Shown piece after piece: positions 22,732-33,155 of a stretch of DNA of 64,000 nt. Position numbers and translations under genes: made by a program. Location: NCBI GenBank assembly GCA_037576195.1, contig CM075104.1, forward strand, positions 24,630,211 through 24,694,210, written 5' to 3'. Below the pieces are notes generated by a model, which was not told where the DNA came from, did no database searches, and worked only from the letters and a program-made list of their open reading frames with translations. Every line of letters begins with the position of its first letter. The first letter of the stretch is position 1. This stretch comes from Phytoseiulus persimilis (taxonomy: Eukaryota; Arthropoda; Arachnida; Mesostigmata; Phytoseiidae).

Positions 22732-23514
22732 GATTGGCTTAGTTACTGTCGGTGATTCACATAGTCAAGACTCAAAAGCGCCTCGAGTTCACCTAATCTC
22801 CTCCTGATTGTGGGTCACATGAGTGGAAGGGGAAGACTAGCGGTATCGCCCGCCGGTTCTGGTCAACCATGCTTACCTAGTGGTCAGAGATAAATCTCAA
22901 CGAAATCGGACCATGTTTCTTATCGTCAGCCTGGAAGAGCTTCTTTCTGAAGTCTCCGTCACCGAAAATCTCTCAGCGAAGCTGCCGTGGTGGAACGGAG
23001 CTGGCAATCGACTCAAAAGCCAAGATACGGAAGCACTAAATCGAACCCTGAACTCGCGCGCATGATGAACCCTCTGTGGCCAAAGGAACTGTCGATTGCA
23101 CTTCAGTGAACGCGACGTGATGATTGTCGTGTCCGCGAGAACCAGATTAGACGGTGAGGTCGACAGATGGAGTTATACATTGGAAAAGCAGCCTGCTCAA
23201 CTACCTACAGGGGAATCACGGAAGTGTTTTCGTTGAGCTCTGTGAATACACCACATCCTTGCCTTTCTATCCCTCCCTTCTAGGCCTGAAGCTCCGTGGG
23301 GGCTTGATACTTGCTCATATTATTCAAGTGAGTCGGGATTTCAGAGCGGACAAAGCGCGTAGTCTTCGGCGACTAGATGAGGGCGGGAGGATGCGCCGCT
23401 CCGTTCTCTTCCCCCTCGAGGTCGAGGGAATGCGGGCGCGATTCCGTTCTACGTCCTGCTCTCTTCCGAAAGGCGACCTCTGGATAGGATCCAAGGCTTC
23501 ATTCGGAGTCCTCC

Positions 23515-23655
23515 TTTTTTGTTTTCAGGCTGAACCTCTCAGCCAGCCCTCAGAAGTGTCCTGGGAGCACCTTCCGGGACTGCTTCAGTAACACTCCCTA
23601 TCGCCTCGCAAATCCCATTGCGGGCGGTGGGCTTGGGTCTTAAGATGGTTCAGAT
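23515..23655 (-). mobile_element. SINE-like short retroposon, copy 1
   Basis: This matches the insert at 32719-32865 in inverse orientation. The shared core includes TTTGCGAGGCGATAGGGAGT and, near the 3' end, GGCTGGCTGAGAGGTTCAGC. On the minus strand the copy ends in an A-rich tail (plus-strand TTTTTTGTTTTC near 23515). The middle (around 23560-23585) differs from copy 2. I see no clear target duplication. Two dispersed copies with A-rich 3' ends indicate a SINE-like family. Confidence 0.75.
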
Positions 23656-23697
23656 TCAATTCTGATACGAATTAAATCCTCTTTTTACCACATAAGA

Positions 23698-23770
23698 TTT
23701 TTTTTTTGTCGGCCGGGGATCGAACCCGCGATTGCTAGCTTAGCGTGGCACCACCCTAGAGTGGCCCTGG
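23698..23770 (-). repeat. tRNA-derived fragment with B box and A tail (SINE head or tRNA relic)
   Basis: On the minus strand, GCGGGTTCGATCCC matches a tRNA T-arm/B box, followed by CCGGCCGAC, then a run of 10 A. The upstream part (CACTCTAGGGTGG) is a poor A box. The 5' acceptor strand that would pair with GGCCGAC is not present, so this is not a functional tRNA. It may be the head of a tRNA-derived SINE. Confidence 0.55.
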
Positions 23771-26700
23771 CTGCGTCCCCGAAGCAATGTCGCGATTGCG
23801 GGCGCGATGCTCGACTCCCTTCTTCGCTCGCTCGCTCGTTCTATTCACGGTCCTCCGGAGCGGAGGAACGTGAGAAGCCCCGCTCGTTCGCGGTTCGGCC
23901 CGACTGCGCCACTGTTGTCTCCGCGAGGCCTAGAACACACAGTACCTCGCATTGACTGCTCACTTGAGTTGTGATTTCATCACAACACAAGTCACAAAAG
24001 TGACTCTTCTGAGGCTCTCCCGCGGAATCTCAGAGCCGGAAAAACATTATACCGCAACTGAAACGTCATGTCCGGTGCATGGAGAGCGACTCCGACCGTT
24101 TGCGCGGAAGAAGTATTACTTCGTTGTTCAGTGACACATGGCATGAAAAACGGAGAAAGGTGTACCTTTCTAGGAAACTTTAGAAAAAGCTTGAAGTGTG
24201 GGTATCGTCCTCGATTGGACCGGAATGGAGTTCCCGGAATAGAGTTCCGTGTGATTCGAAACTTGATTCAAGCGGCGAGTCCGCACGTCTGCTATCTCGA
24301 GATGAGTGGTGGTTCTAGGGCCTCTTCTTTGTGACAACAAGTATCGAAGGAATCATGATGAGTGAGTGGAAAAGATTCATTCGAGTTCACAATCTTTCGT
24401 AATGACCGGGAACTTTGAGCTGGAGATCACCGTTTAACTCGTATGCAGAGCCGTGCGCCGCGCCCTAGATCCCCGAGCCTAGCCGAGGTCGGGATGGCCC
24501 CGCCAGCCGCCTTGATTGAGCGCCAAAAGTAGGGGGTCGCTAGAATCCACGAGTCCGAGTTCGCGAGCCCTGGCCACAAATCTCGCATTATGGTCTCAGT
24601 AAGGGAGCGCAGTCAGACATTCACGAGAAGCTTCGATCAGCGGACTACGGCAACGGATCGGCTCTGTCTGTGGGCATGGTGCGGCGTAATTACTGCTTGC
24701 ACAAAACATCCTAATACACTTCTCACCAACGTGAACGGGAGTCGAACTCGACCATTGGAGGTCGTCAACGATCACGTGCTTCCAATGCGTATCGATGAAC
24801 AGATTTGCCGTAAATTGGATCCGAGCGGCTTTCAATCGATGCCTCAGACTGTCTCGATGAATCCACCCAGATAGTTGACGATCCAAATTTCACTTCGAAT
24901 TCGTCTTTCCCGTTGCAGGAAATTGAGAAGTTGTGAAGCACCCTTCGGCTCATTCAAAGTCTGCGAGTGGATTGATCACATTAAATCGTTGAGTGAATAT
25001 AAAAATATTCATCGCCCTATCAAGATGTTTCCAGGTTTGTATCTGGAACTGATATACTGCACATTGAGCCTGGACACTCAGGAGGACGGAAGGAATTGAA
25101 AGATGACTTGTGTGAATTATTTCGCTGGGGCACAGGCACTTCTCGCGACGAAAAGGCTGGATTCCAGCCATTGCCCAAGAGTTGGAACCTGCGGCGCACC
25201 GGGCCAGCTTTCCCCGCCGCGGGGCGCCGCGGCGATCGTCGCCGCCGCCATCGAAGAAATGCTCACGGCGCACAGCTCTGCTCGTATGCTTTCCCAGGCA
25301 CTATCGGAGAGCAAGCCGATTCGGGCGGAAAGTTGCACCTTCCGACGTTTCTCTCAGGGATGGTCTTCCACAATTTCATCGGAGGCTTGGAGACTCTTTC
25401 GTATGCGGGTTCGTCCACCAGCGTCCTTCGAACTGTCGCACTGGTCTTGATATTCGACACGATCATCAGATACGGTTGCCGTCGAACTAGAGTTTCAGAG
25501 TGCGGTAGAGTTGACAGATTCTATCGCTGAGCTTACCGTCCACCTCGACACCACACTCTATACGTATGGCGGAGTTAGAGTCGTGATAGAATATTCCGCG
25601 TATGTGATTGGGCTTCGTCACTGCAGGGTGCTTCATATCATTCGTATAGCTCGATTGTACTACGCGCAATCTGAAATGTGTTCGCTCCATTCCAGGTGTT
25701 TTCTCTCGGATACGAGATGAGCCACTCGGAAGACCTCATGGAGGCTCCTGATGTGATGAAGTTTGCCATGTCGGTCGTGGTCATTCTGCACTCGGCCATG
25801 AGATTCTTTGCTTTCGCATCCGCTACAAGTTCCCCCAATCCGAACGATCGTCACGTATGGAACACGGAGAAAGCGTGTAGTAAGCCAGCCAGCGCCGAAA
25901 TGCTTTTCCTGCCGTGGCAGAACACACGAATGAGCTCTTCGAATATGCAGAGAGAAACTCCAATGTCTGTGTCGCATTGTGATTTGGGTGAAGTGATCGA
26001 GAGCATTATGACAGTTCCGATATTTCACTCCGACGGTCTTCAGATTTATGATCCGATCTGAATTATTTGGCGGATAAGCTTCCCCATATCAGAGCATGGG
26101 AAGATTTTCCGATTCCCGGGAGCTTTCGGCCGAATCTAAGGGCTGCTTCACCTTTGATTATTTAGCTGATGGTGTTGTTAGCTCTGATCATCCTACCCCT
26201 GATCGAAGTCCTCAAATATGTATTCCGAAGAGGATAGCTTCAAGGGAAAGTGGGATGTCATGGCCGTCGATCTCATCACGACCTTCGGCATGGCATTGTA
26301 GCACAGCTATCAAATATGAAATAACATTTCCACTCGGTGAACCCCTTGTGGGTTGGGGGAGACGTCAGAACCGGAACGTTGCGATTGCTCTGTTCTCCCG
26401 AGTCTGACCATCGCTACGCCGAGACGTCTTTCCGTCCCGTTCCCTGAACAGATCATCAAATATCGACAGAGCTCCTGTCCCAGGATCTCATGAAAGAGTG
26501 CGACCGACTAAGGGGCTGCGATTTCGGCCCTCGTTCTCTCCACTGCCATAACCTCCGCTGTCTCCTTCGCGATCTCGAATCACAGGACTCGGAAGTGCTG
26601 GTTGAACATGGCCTCGAAGACGGCTTCCCCCGTGCGCCGCTCTGAAGATACAGGAACAAGAACGCTGGAACGGATCGCAGAACTGGGGAAGGCTCGTGGC

Positions 26701-28068
26701 CTCAGCTATAATAACTCGGCATTAGACTTGGTGAGGCATGCGTGGTTCGCGAGAAAGGGTCTCGAAATTCACAGTCGATTCAACTTCTTGTTGTTCCGAG
26801 CCGTGTCATCTTCGAGGGTTGACACATTGGCATTTTCCCATATCGAAGCCCTCGTATACAGACTTGATAGATGTCTTGAAATGCCTTGAAAATTCCAAGG
26901 AACGGAGCCTGATTTTGCAGGGATCGGAATTTCGAGGAGTTGGATTATTCCGGTTAGGTGGGTATCTCGGATTTCTCAGGATGCACAGCCGAGTTTACAA
27001 CTACCGCGAAGAAAATCACTAAATTGGTCTCGTATACAAAAATGAGATGAGAACTTCATGATGGTACCGGGCTGAAATTCGATGAGACAGTGAAGAGGAC
27101 ACGAATGAGACTCATGCTGCAGAGCAGATGTTCTCCCGTTTCGGGATGTAAGTTCTGAGAGACAAGAAGGTTACGTTGCTGACGGAGTGCTGAGCAATCC
27201 TACAAGGCGAATCAACGAGACTAAAAAACAGCACGACGGATGATGCTTTCGAGCTGCACCGAGGTCATGTTTGTTGCGAACTGTGGATTTATATGGATTG
27301 GTCTGAGAATGGTGTCTCGACATTCGTCCGGTATAGACTATACCGTATAGTTGAAGCGAGTTGGAGAGAATAATGGAGGAGGAGGCCCGGCGATCGAGGT
27401 TCGGGTGCTAAGGATCTGAGTTATGCAGCACCCGGGAAGAGGACCCAGTGGGAAAAGCGGGCGTTTTGTGTAGTATTTGGCATGTCAGAGTCGTAGCCAG
27501 ATCCGTCGGAATTCCAGAGAGCATTTTGAACACCACCCTCGTCGACCGTTCGCTGAAGATGTTGATTCAAACTCTTCGGAAAGAATTCACTGAGATCGTT
27601 ATCAGAGCGGAAGTAACGGCTGCCACCACTCAAAATGTGAAGCCACGGGTTTTCGGAGAAGAAACGACTTCGTCGAGTTCTGTGGAAGTGCAGAACCCGT
27701 CAGAGAGGATAAGGTAGTTCTGCCGCTGCGGTAGTGGTGGCCAGAGAAGGGGTCTGACGCAGAGTTTGAGAAGCTGTCGGCGTGTCTCAAGTCCTCAGTG
27801 GACTCCTCGTCCTCATCAAAGTAGGGGGAATGAATGTAGATCACTTCGTGATCAGAAAGAAGGGCTAGATAGTTTGACGATACAGCTTCATTCGAAATTG
27901 AGTTCGATACCACATCCTTCTTGGTCGTCCTCCAGGCCATCGATATCAATGATTATGGCGCATGGTCTAACGCACATCTCGGGACAGTGATTCTCTAGTA
28001 GCTCACTGACCAGTATATCGAGAGATCAGAGAGAACAGAGATCATGCTTATAGTGATCCGAGAGCTCA
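23771..28068. other. gene-poor stretch; no recognised gene
   Basis: Several frames look mildly coding but have no family motifs. Examples: 25687-25838 minus with GELVADAKAKNLMAECRMTT; 25263-25530 plus, hydrophobic with FLSGMVFHNFIGGLE; 26602-26889 plus; 27421-27937 minus, Ser/Asp-rich with HEVIYIHSPYFDEDEEST. I could not build exon chains. A GC-rich block lies at 24440-24540. None is called as a gene. Confidence 0.4.
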
Positions 28069-28139
28069 TCCTTACTATATATAATCGGCTTCGTCTGTAA
28101 GTTTGTCAGTTTGTCAGTTTGTCTGTTCGTCCGCACTTT

Positions 28140-31100
28140 TTCTGGAACACATGGGAGTGATTCCGGGACCAATCTGACCTTGACTGTCCCGAGTCTGGAG
28201 AGGTGATTGGATGAGGTGGAGAGGTACGAGTCTGACTATACTCTTCAAAAGCTGGAGGGGTGATTCCGAGACCAATCTGAGCATTACTTCCCAACTCTGG
28301 AGGGTTGATTCCGGGGCCAATCTGAGCATTATTTTCCAACTCTGGAGGGGTGATTCCGAGACCAATCTGAGCATTACTCCCCAACTCTGAAGGGTTGATT
28401 CCGAGACCAATCTGAGCATTACTTCCCAACTCTGAAGGGTTGATTCCGAGACCAATCTGAGCATTACTTCCCAACTCTGGAGGGGTGATTCCGAGACCAA
28501 TCTGAGCATTACTCCCCAACTCTGAAGGGTTGATTCCGAGACCAATCTGAGCATTACTTCCCAACTCTGGAGGGGTGATTCCGAGACCAATCTGAGCATT
28601 ACTTCCCAACTCTGGAGGGGTGATTCCGAGACCAATCTGAGCATTACTTCCCAACTCTGGAGGGGTGATTCCGAGACCAATCTGAGCATTACTTCCCAAC
28701 TCTGGAGGGGTGATTCCGAGACCAATCTGAGCATTACTTCCCAACTCTGGAGGGGTGATTCCGAGACCAATCTGAGCATTACTTCCCAACTCTGAAGGGT
28801 TGATTCCGAGACCAATCTGAGCATTACTTCCCAACTCCGGAGGGGTGATTCCGGGCTCAATCTGAGCATTAATTTCCAACTTTGGAGAGGTGATTCCGTG
28901 ACCAATCTGAGCATTACTTTCCAACTCTGAAGGGTTGATTCCGAGACCAATCTGAGCATTACTTCCCAACTCCGGAGGGGTGATTCCGGGCTCAATCTGA
29001 GCATTAATTTCCAACTTTGGAGAGGTGATTCCGTGACCAATCTGAGCATTACTTTCCAACTCTGAAGGGGTGATTCCGGGGCCAATCTGAGCATTAATTT
29101 CCAACTCTGGAGGGGTGATTCCGAGACCAATCTGAGCATTACTTCCCAACTCCGGAGGGGTGATTCCGGGCTCAATCTGAGCATTAATTTCCAACTTTGG
29201 AGAGGTGATTCCGTGACCAATCTGAGCACTACTTTCCAACTCTGGAGGGGTGATTCCGAGACCGATCTGAGCATTACTTTCCAACTCTGAAGGGGTGATT
29301 CCGGGGCCAATCTGAGCATTACTTTCCAACTCTGGAGGGTTGATTCCAAGACCAATCTGAGCATTACTTCCCAACTCTGAAGGGTTGATTCCGAGACCAA
29401 CCTGAGCATTACTTCCCAACTCCGGAGGGGTGATTCCGGGCTCAATCTGAGCATTAATTTCCAACTTTGGAGAGGTGATTCCGTGACCAATCTGAGCATT
29501 ACTTCCCAACTCCGGAGGGGTGATTCCGGGCTCAATCTGAGCATTAATTTCCAACTTTGGAGAGGTGATTCCGTGACCAATCTGAGCACTACTTTCCAAC
29601 TCTGGAGGGGTGATTCCGAGACCGATCTGAGCATTACTTTCCAACTCTGAAGGGGTGATTCCGGGGCCAATCTGAGCATTACTTTCCAACTCTGGAGGGT
29701 TGATTCCAAGACCAATCTGAGCATTACTTCCCAACTCTGAAGGGTTGATTCCGAGACCAACCTGAGCATTACTTCCCAACTCCGGAGGGGTGATTCCGGG
29801 CTCAATCTGAGCATTAATTTCCAACTTTGGAGAGGTGATTCCGTGACCAATCTGAGCACTACTTTCCAACTCTGGAGGGGTGATTCCGAGACCGATCTGA
29901 GCATTACTTTCCAACTCTGAAGGGGTGATTCCGGGGCCAATCTGAGCATTACTTTCCAACTCTGGAGGGTTGATTCCAAGACCAATCTGAGCATTACTTC
30001 CCAACTCTGAAGGGTTGATTCCGAGACCAACCTGAGCATTACTTCCCAACTCCGGAGGGGTGATTCCGGGCTCAATCTGAGCATTAATTTCCAACTTTGG
30101 AGAGGTGATTCCGTGACCAATCTGAGCATTACTTCCCAACTCCGGAGGGGTGATTCCGGGCTCAATCTGAGCATTAATTTCCAACTTTGGAGAGGTGATT
30201 CCGTGACCAATCTGAGCACTACTTTCCAACTCTGGAGGGGTGATTCCGAGACCGATCTGAGCATTACTTTCCAACTCTGAAGGGGTGATTCCGGGCTCAA
30301 TCTGAGCATTACTTTCCAACTCTGGAGGGTTGATTCCAAGACCAATCTGAGCATTACTTCCCAACTCTGAAGGGTTGATTCCGAGACCAACCTGAGCATT
30401 ACTTCCCAACTCCGGAGGGGTGATTCCGGGCTCAATCTGAGCATTAATTTCCAACTTTGGAGAGGTGATTCCGTGACCAATCTGAGCACTACTTTCCAAC
30501 TCTGGAGGGGTGATTCCGATACCGATCTCAGCATTACTTTCCAACTCTGAAGGGGTGATTCCGGGGCCAATCTGAGCATTACTTTCCAACTCTGGAGGGT
30601 TGATTCCGAGACCAATCTGAGCATTACTTCCCAACTCTGGAGGGGTGATTCCGAGACCAATCTGAGCATTACTCCCCAACTCTGAAGGGTTGATTCCGAG
30701 ACCAATCTGAGCATTACTTCCCAACTCTGAAGGGTTGATTCCGAGACCAATCTGAGCATTACTTCCCAACTCCGGAGGGGTGATTCCGGGCTCAATCTGA
30801 GCATTAATTTCCAACTTTGGAGAGGTGATTCCGTGACCAATCTGAGCACTACTTTCCAACTCTGGAGGGGTGATTCCGAGACCGATCTGAGCATTACTTC
30901 CCAACTCCGAAGGGGTGATTCCGGGGCCAATCTGAGCATTACTTTCCAACTCTGGAGGGTTGATTCCAAGACCAATCTGAGCATTACTTCCCAACTCTGA
31001 AGGGTTGATTCCGAGACCAACCTGAGCATTACTTCCCAACTCCGGAGGGGTGATTCCGGGCTCAATCTGAGCATTAATTTCCAACTTTGGAGAGGTGATT

Positions 31101-31575
31101 CCGTGACCAATCTGAGCACTACTTTCCAACTCTGGAGGGGTGATTCCGATACCGATCTCAGCATTACTTTCCAACTCTGAAGGGGTGATTCCGGGGCCAA
31201 TCTGAGCATTACTTTCCAACTCTGGAGGGTTGATTCCGAGACCAATCTGAGCATTACTTCCCAACTCTGGAGGGGTGATTCCGAGACCAATCTGAGCATT
31301 ACTCCCCAACTCTGAAGGGTTGATCCCGAGACCAATCTGAGCATTACTTCCCAACTCTGAAGGGTTGATTCCGAGACCAATCTGAGCATTACTTCCCAAC
31401 TCCGGAGGGGTGATTCCGGGCTCAATCTGAGCATTAATTTCCAACTTTGGAGAGGTGATTCCGTGACCAATCTGAGCACTACTTTCCAACTCTGGAGGGG
31501 TGATTCCGAGACCGATCTGAGCATTACTTCCCAACTCCGAAGGGGTGATTCCGGGGTCAATCTGACCATATTTTT
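28140..31575. repeat. 45-bp minisatellite array with 630-bp higher-order repeat (about 76 units)
   Basis: The units are close relatives of those in the hAT-like element at 7404-8535. They share GGGGTGATTCCGAG and CAACTCTGGA, but typically have CTGAGCATTACT where the other has CTGACCATTACT. A marker variant (TCTGAGCACTACT) starts at 29221, 29581, 29851, 30211, 30481, 30841, 31111 and 31471. The spacing alternates 360 and 270 bp, so the period is 630 bp (14 units). The array reads open in two minus-strand frames of 1,233 and 1,186 codons because 45 is divisible by three. These are not called as genes. Confidence 0.95.
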
Positions 31576-31654
31576 CAAAATCAGAATGCTGACCCAGTGG
31601 AGGGAGAGAAAAGTGCCTCGATGGCAGGGAGCGCCGTATAACCGCGCGCACCGC

Positions 31655-31672
31655 GGCCGACTCCAGTCGGCC
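31655..31672 (+). other. 3'-terminal hairpin of Helitron-like element
   Basis: GGCCGACT and AGTCGGCC form a perfect 8-bp stem around two C bases. It lies 9 nt before the terminal CTGG. Confidence 0.8.
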
Positions 31673-31685
31673 AAAGGCCGGCTGG

Positions 31686-32397
31686 TCTCGTACGATCGCG
31701 AATAGTTTGCGTACTTGTCGTGGGTGGTGCCTCCGATGGATCGGCCGTTCGATTTCTGCGCGCAGCCCCCTTCGGACTGTTAATGGCTCAGCCCAACAGT
31801 GGCCCACAAATCGTTTCTGAAAATAGCTCCATGTGGCTAGCCATGCGTCGCGAGCGGACCTGCATGGGGAACATTCAGGATAACCTTGGGCGAAGGCATG
31901 TATGCTCTCCTACACCAGAAGCTTCAAAGGCATCAATCCCGCGATACCCGCGAGCATGTCATAAGACGCCACTCGAATTAGGGTCATAGGTGAAGCGTCC
32001 GGGGCAGTCGATTGGGTTCTGGCAGGATCGAGGATTCCAGCGATTCTAAGCTCCGCCGGCAACCCCTTGACTTGTGAGAGGTCCAATTCGAAAGATAATT
32101 GATGTCAGTCTCACAATCGCAGAGAAGTGTGACCGGGATCGCTCGTATGCTCATGGGAACCGTCTGTTCTAAGGTCGAAAACAATTTCAAACCTTATCGA
32201 AAAAACAGTTTGCCGACACGATGTTCGGACCGCGAGAGCAGCTGAATAAATCTCTGGAAAGAGGATTATGGGATGCCTTAGGATGCCATCGGAGGTTCAC
32301 GGAGCCGGAATGCATCGGTACGGATTTTCAACGCTCGTCACCGCAGTTCTTGACTTCGGCAGCTCTGCGTCGTACCGAGCTCCATCGATCACTACAC
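31686..32397. other. no recognisable gene
   Basis: Unique-looking sequence between two mobile elements. Open frames are short and unconvincing. Confidence 0.4.
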
Positions 32398-33155
32398 CAG
32401 AGGTCGTCAAACTTTTCCGAAATCGATACCCCAGGGTGCCGAGGGGTGCCGCAGCCATGAGCTCGCCGAGAAGTTGCCGAAGGATGCCCATTCTGGTTCC
32501 AACCGTACTTCGAAGTTGATTCCGTCTGACAACATCTCCGCGGATCCATAGAGGTGATTTTGAGGTGGATCGGACCATTCATTTCGAGGTCCATGGAGGT
32601 GGTTCCTCAGATCGGAGATCGACCTCGGAATCACCTCCATCGCACCAGAAAAGGATGGTCAGAATGGTCTCGGTATCAAATCTTCGGGCCCTGAAAAGTA
32701 TGGTCAGATCGAATCGGATCTGAACCATCTTAAGACCCAAGCCCACCGCCCGCAATGGGATTTGCGAGGCGATAGGGAGTGTTGCTGAAGCAATACTCTA
32801 TGTGATTCCGGTGCACTCCTTAGGGCTGGCTGAGAGGTTCAGCCGAAAAAAAATAAAAAAATAAAAGATCGAATCGGAATCACCTACATTCTTTTCTTTT
32901 CGGTGATCCAACTAGGAATCACCTCCATGACACCAAAAAAGTATGTCGGATCGGCCTCGGAATGACCCGCATGGAATTCCGTAAAGGAATTTCGGAATCA
33001 TCACCGAAGTAAGGTCAGAACGAAGAGAGACGTTGTTCGGCTTCATTCGACATCCCTTGCCACCCCTCGACACCCCGCGACACCCTCGGCAGCCGCGACA
33101 CCCTTGCCACCCTCGGCACCCTGGTGTGTCGCGACACATAGTTTGACGACCTCTG
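32398..33155. mobile_element. second hAT-like element of the same family, inverted, with nested SINE
   Basis: The left end is CAGAGGTCGTCAAACT and the right end is its reverse complement. The left subterminal sequence (TTTTCCGAAATCGAT) matches the right end of the element at 7311-8725, and the right subterminal sequence (TGTGTCGCGACACA) matches that element's left end, so the two copies are in opposite orientation. Flanking 8-mers are CACTACAC (32390-32397) and CAATATAC (33156-33163), 6 of 8 identical: a decayed target duplication. The interior holds degenerate, inverted units of the 45-bp repeat and a SINE-like insertion. It appears older than the first copy. Confidence 0.82.
32719..32865 (+). 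mobile_element. SINE-like retroposon, copy 2, inside hAT-like element
   Basis: The insert is flanked by a 13-bp direct repeat AGATCGAATCGGA (32706-32718 and 32866-32878) and ends in an A-rich tail (GAAAAAAAATAAAAAAATAA). These are marks of target-primed reverse transcription. The body matches copy 1 near 23.6 kb. No good Pol III boxes are visible within this copy, so it may be a 5'-truncated SINE or a LINE 3' end. Confidence 0.85.

Larger units (their letters stand above)
28069..31685 (+). mobile_element. Helitron-like non-autonomous element filled with the 45-bp array
   Basis: The left end is TCCTTACTATATATAATCGG followed by TCTGT/GTCTGTTCGTCCGC-type sequence, as at many Helitron 5' ends, which start with TC. 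The right end has a perfect 8-bp stem with a 2-nt loop (GGCCGACT-CC-AGTCGGCC, 31655-31672), then AAAGGCCGG and CTGG, matching the Helitron rule of a short hairpin followed by CTRR. The base before the element is A and the base after is T, as expected for Helitron insertion between A and T with no duplication. No Rep/helicase is present. The interior (28140-31575) is the 45-bp minisatellite. Class assignment rests on the ends only. Confidence 0.75.

Noticed and set aside
23698..23770. functional tRNA gene
   Set aside because: The B box is good, but there is no pairing 5' acceptor strand, a poor A box, and an A tail typical of a retroposed copy.
25096..26061. membrane-protein-like frames on both strands
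   Set aside because: Hydrophobic segments look attractive but no splice-consistent chain or known family could be found.
28140..31575. CRISPR-like array
   Set aside because: Units are head-to-tail without unique spacers, in eukaryotic DNA.
28106..31807. 1,233- and 1,186-codon minus-strand ORFs as repeat proteins
   Set aside because: Both are satellite read-through in two frames, inside a Helitron-like element. Kept only as a low-interest observation.
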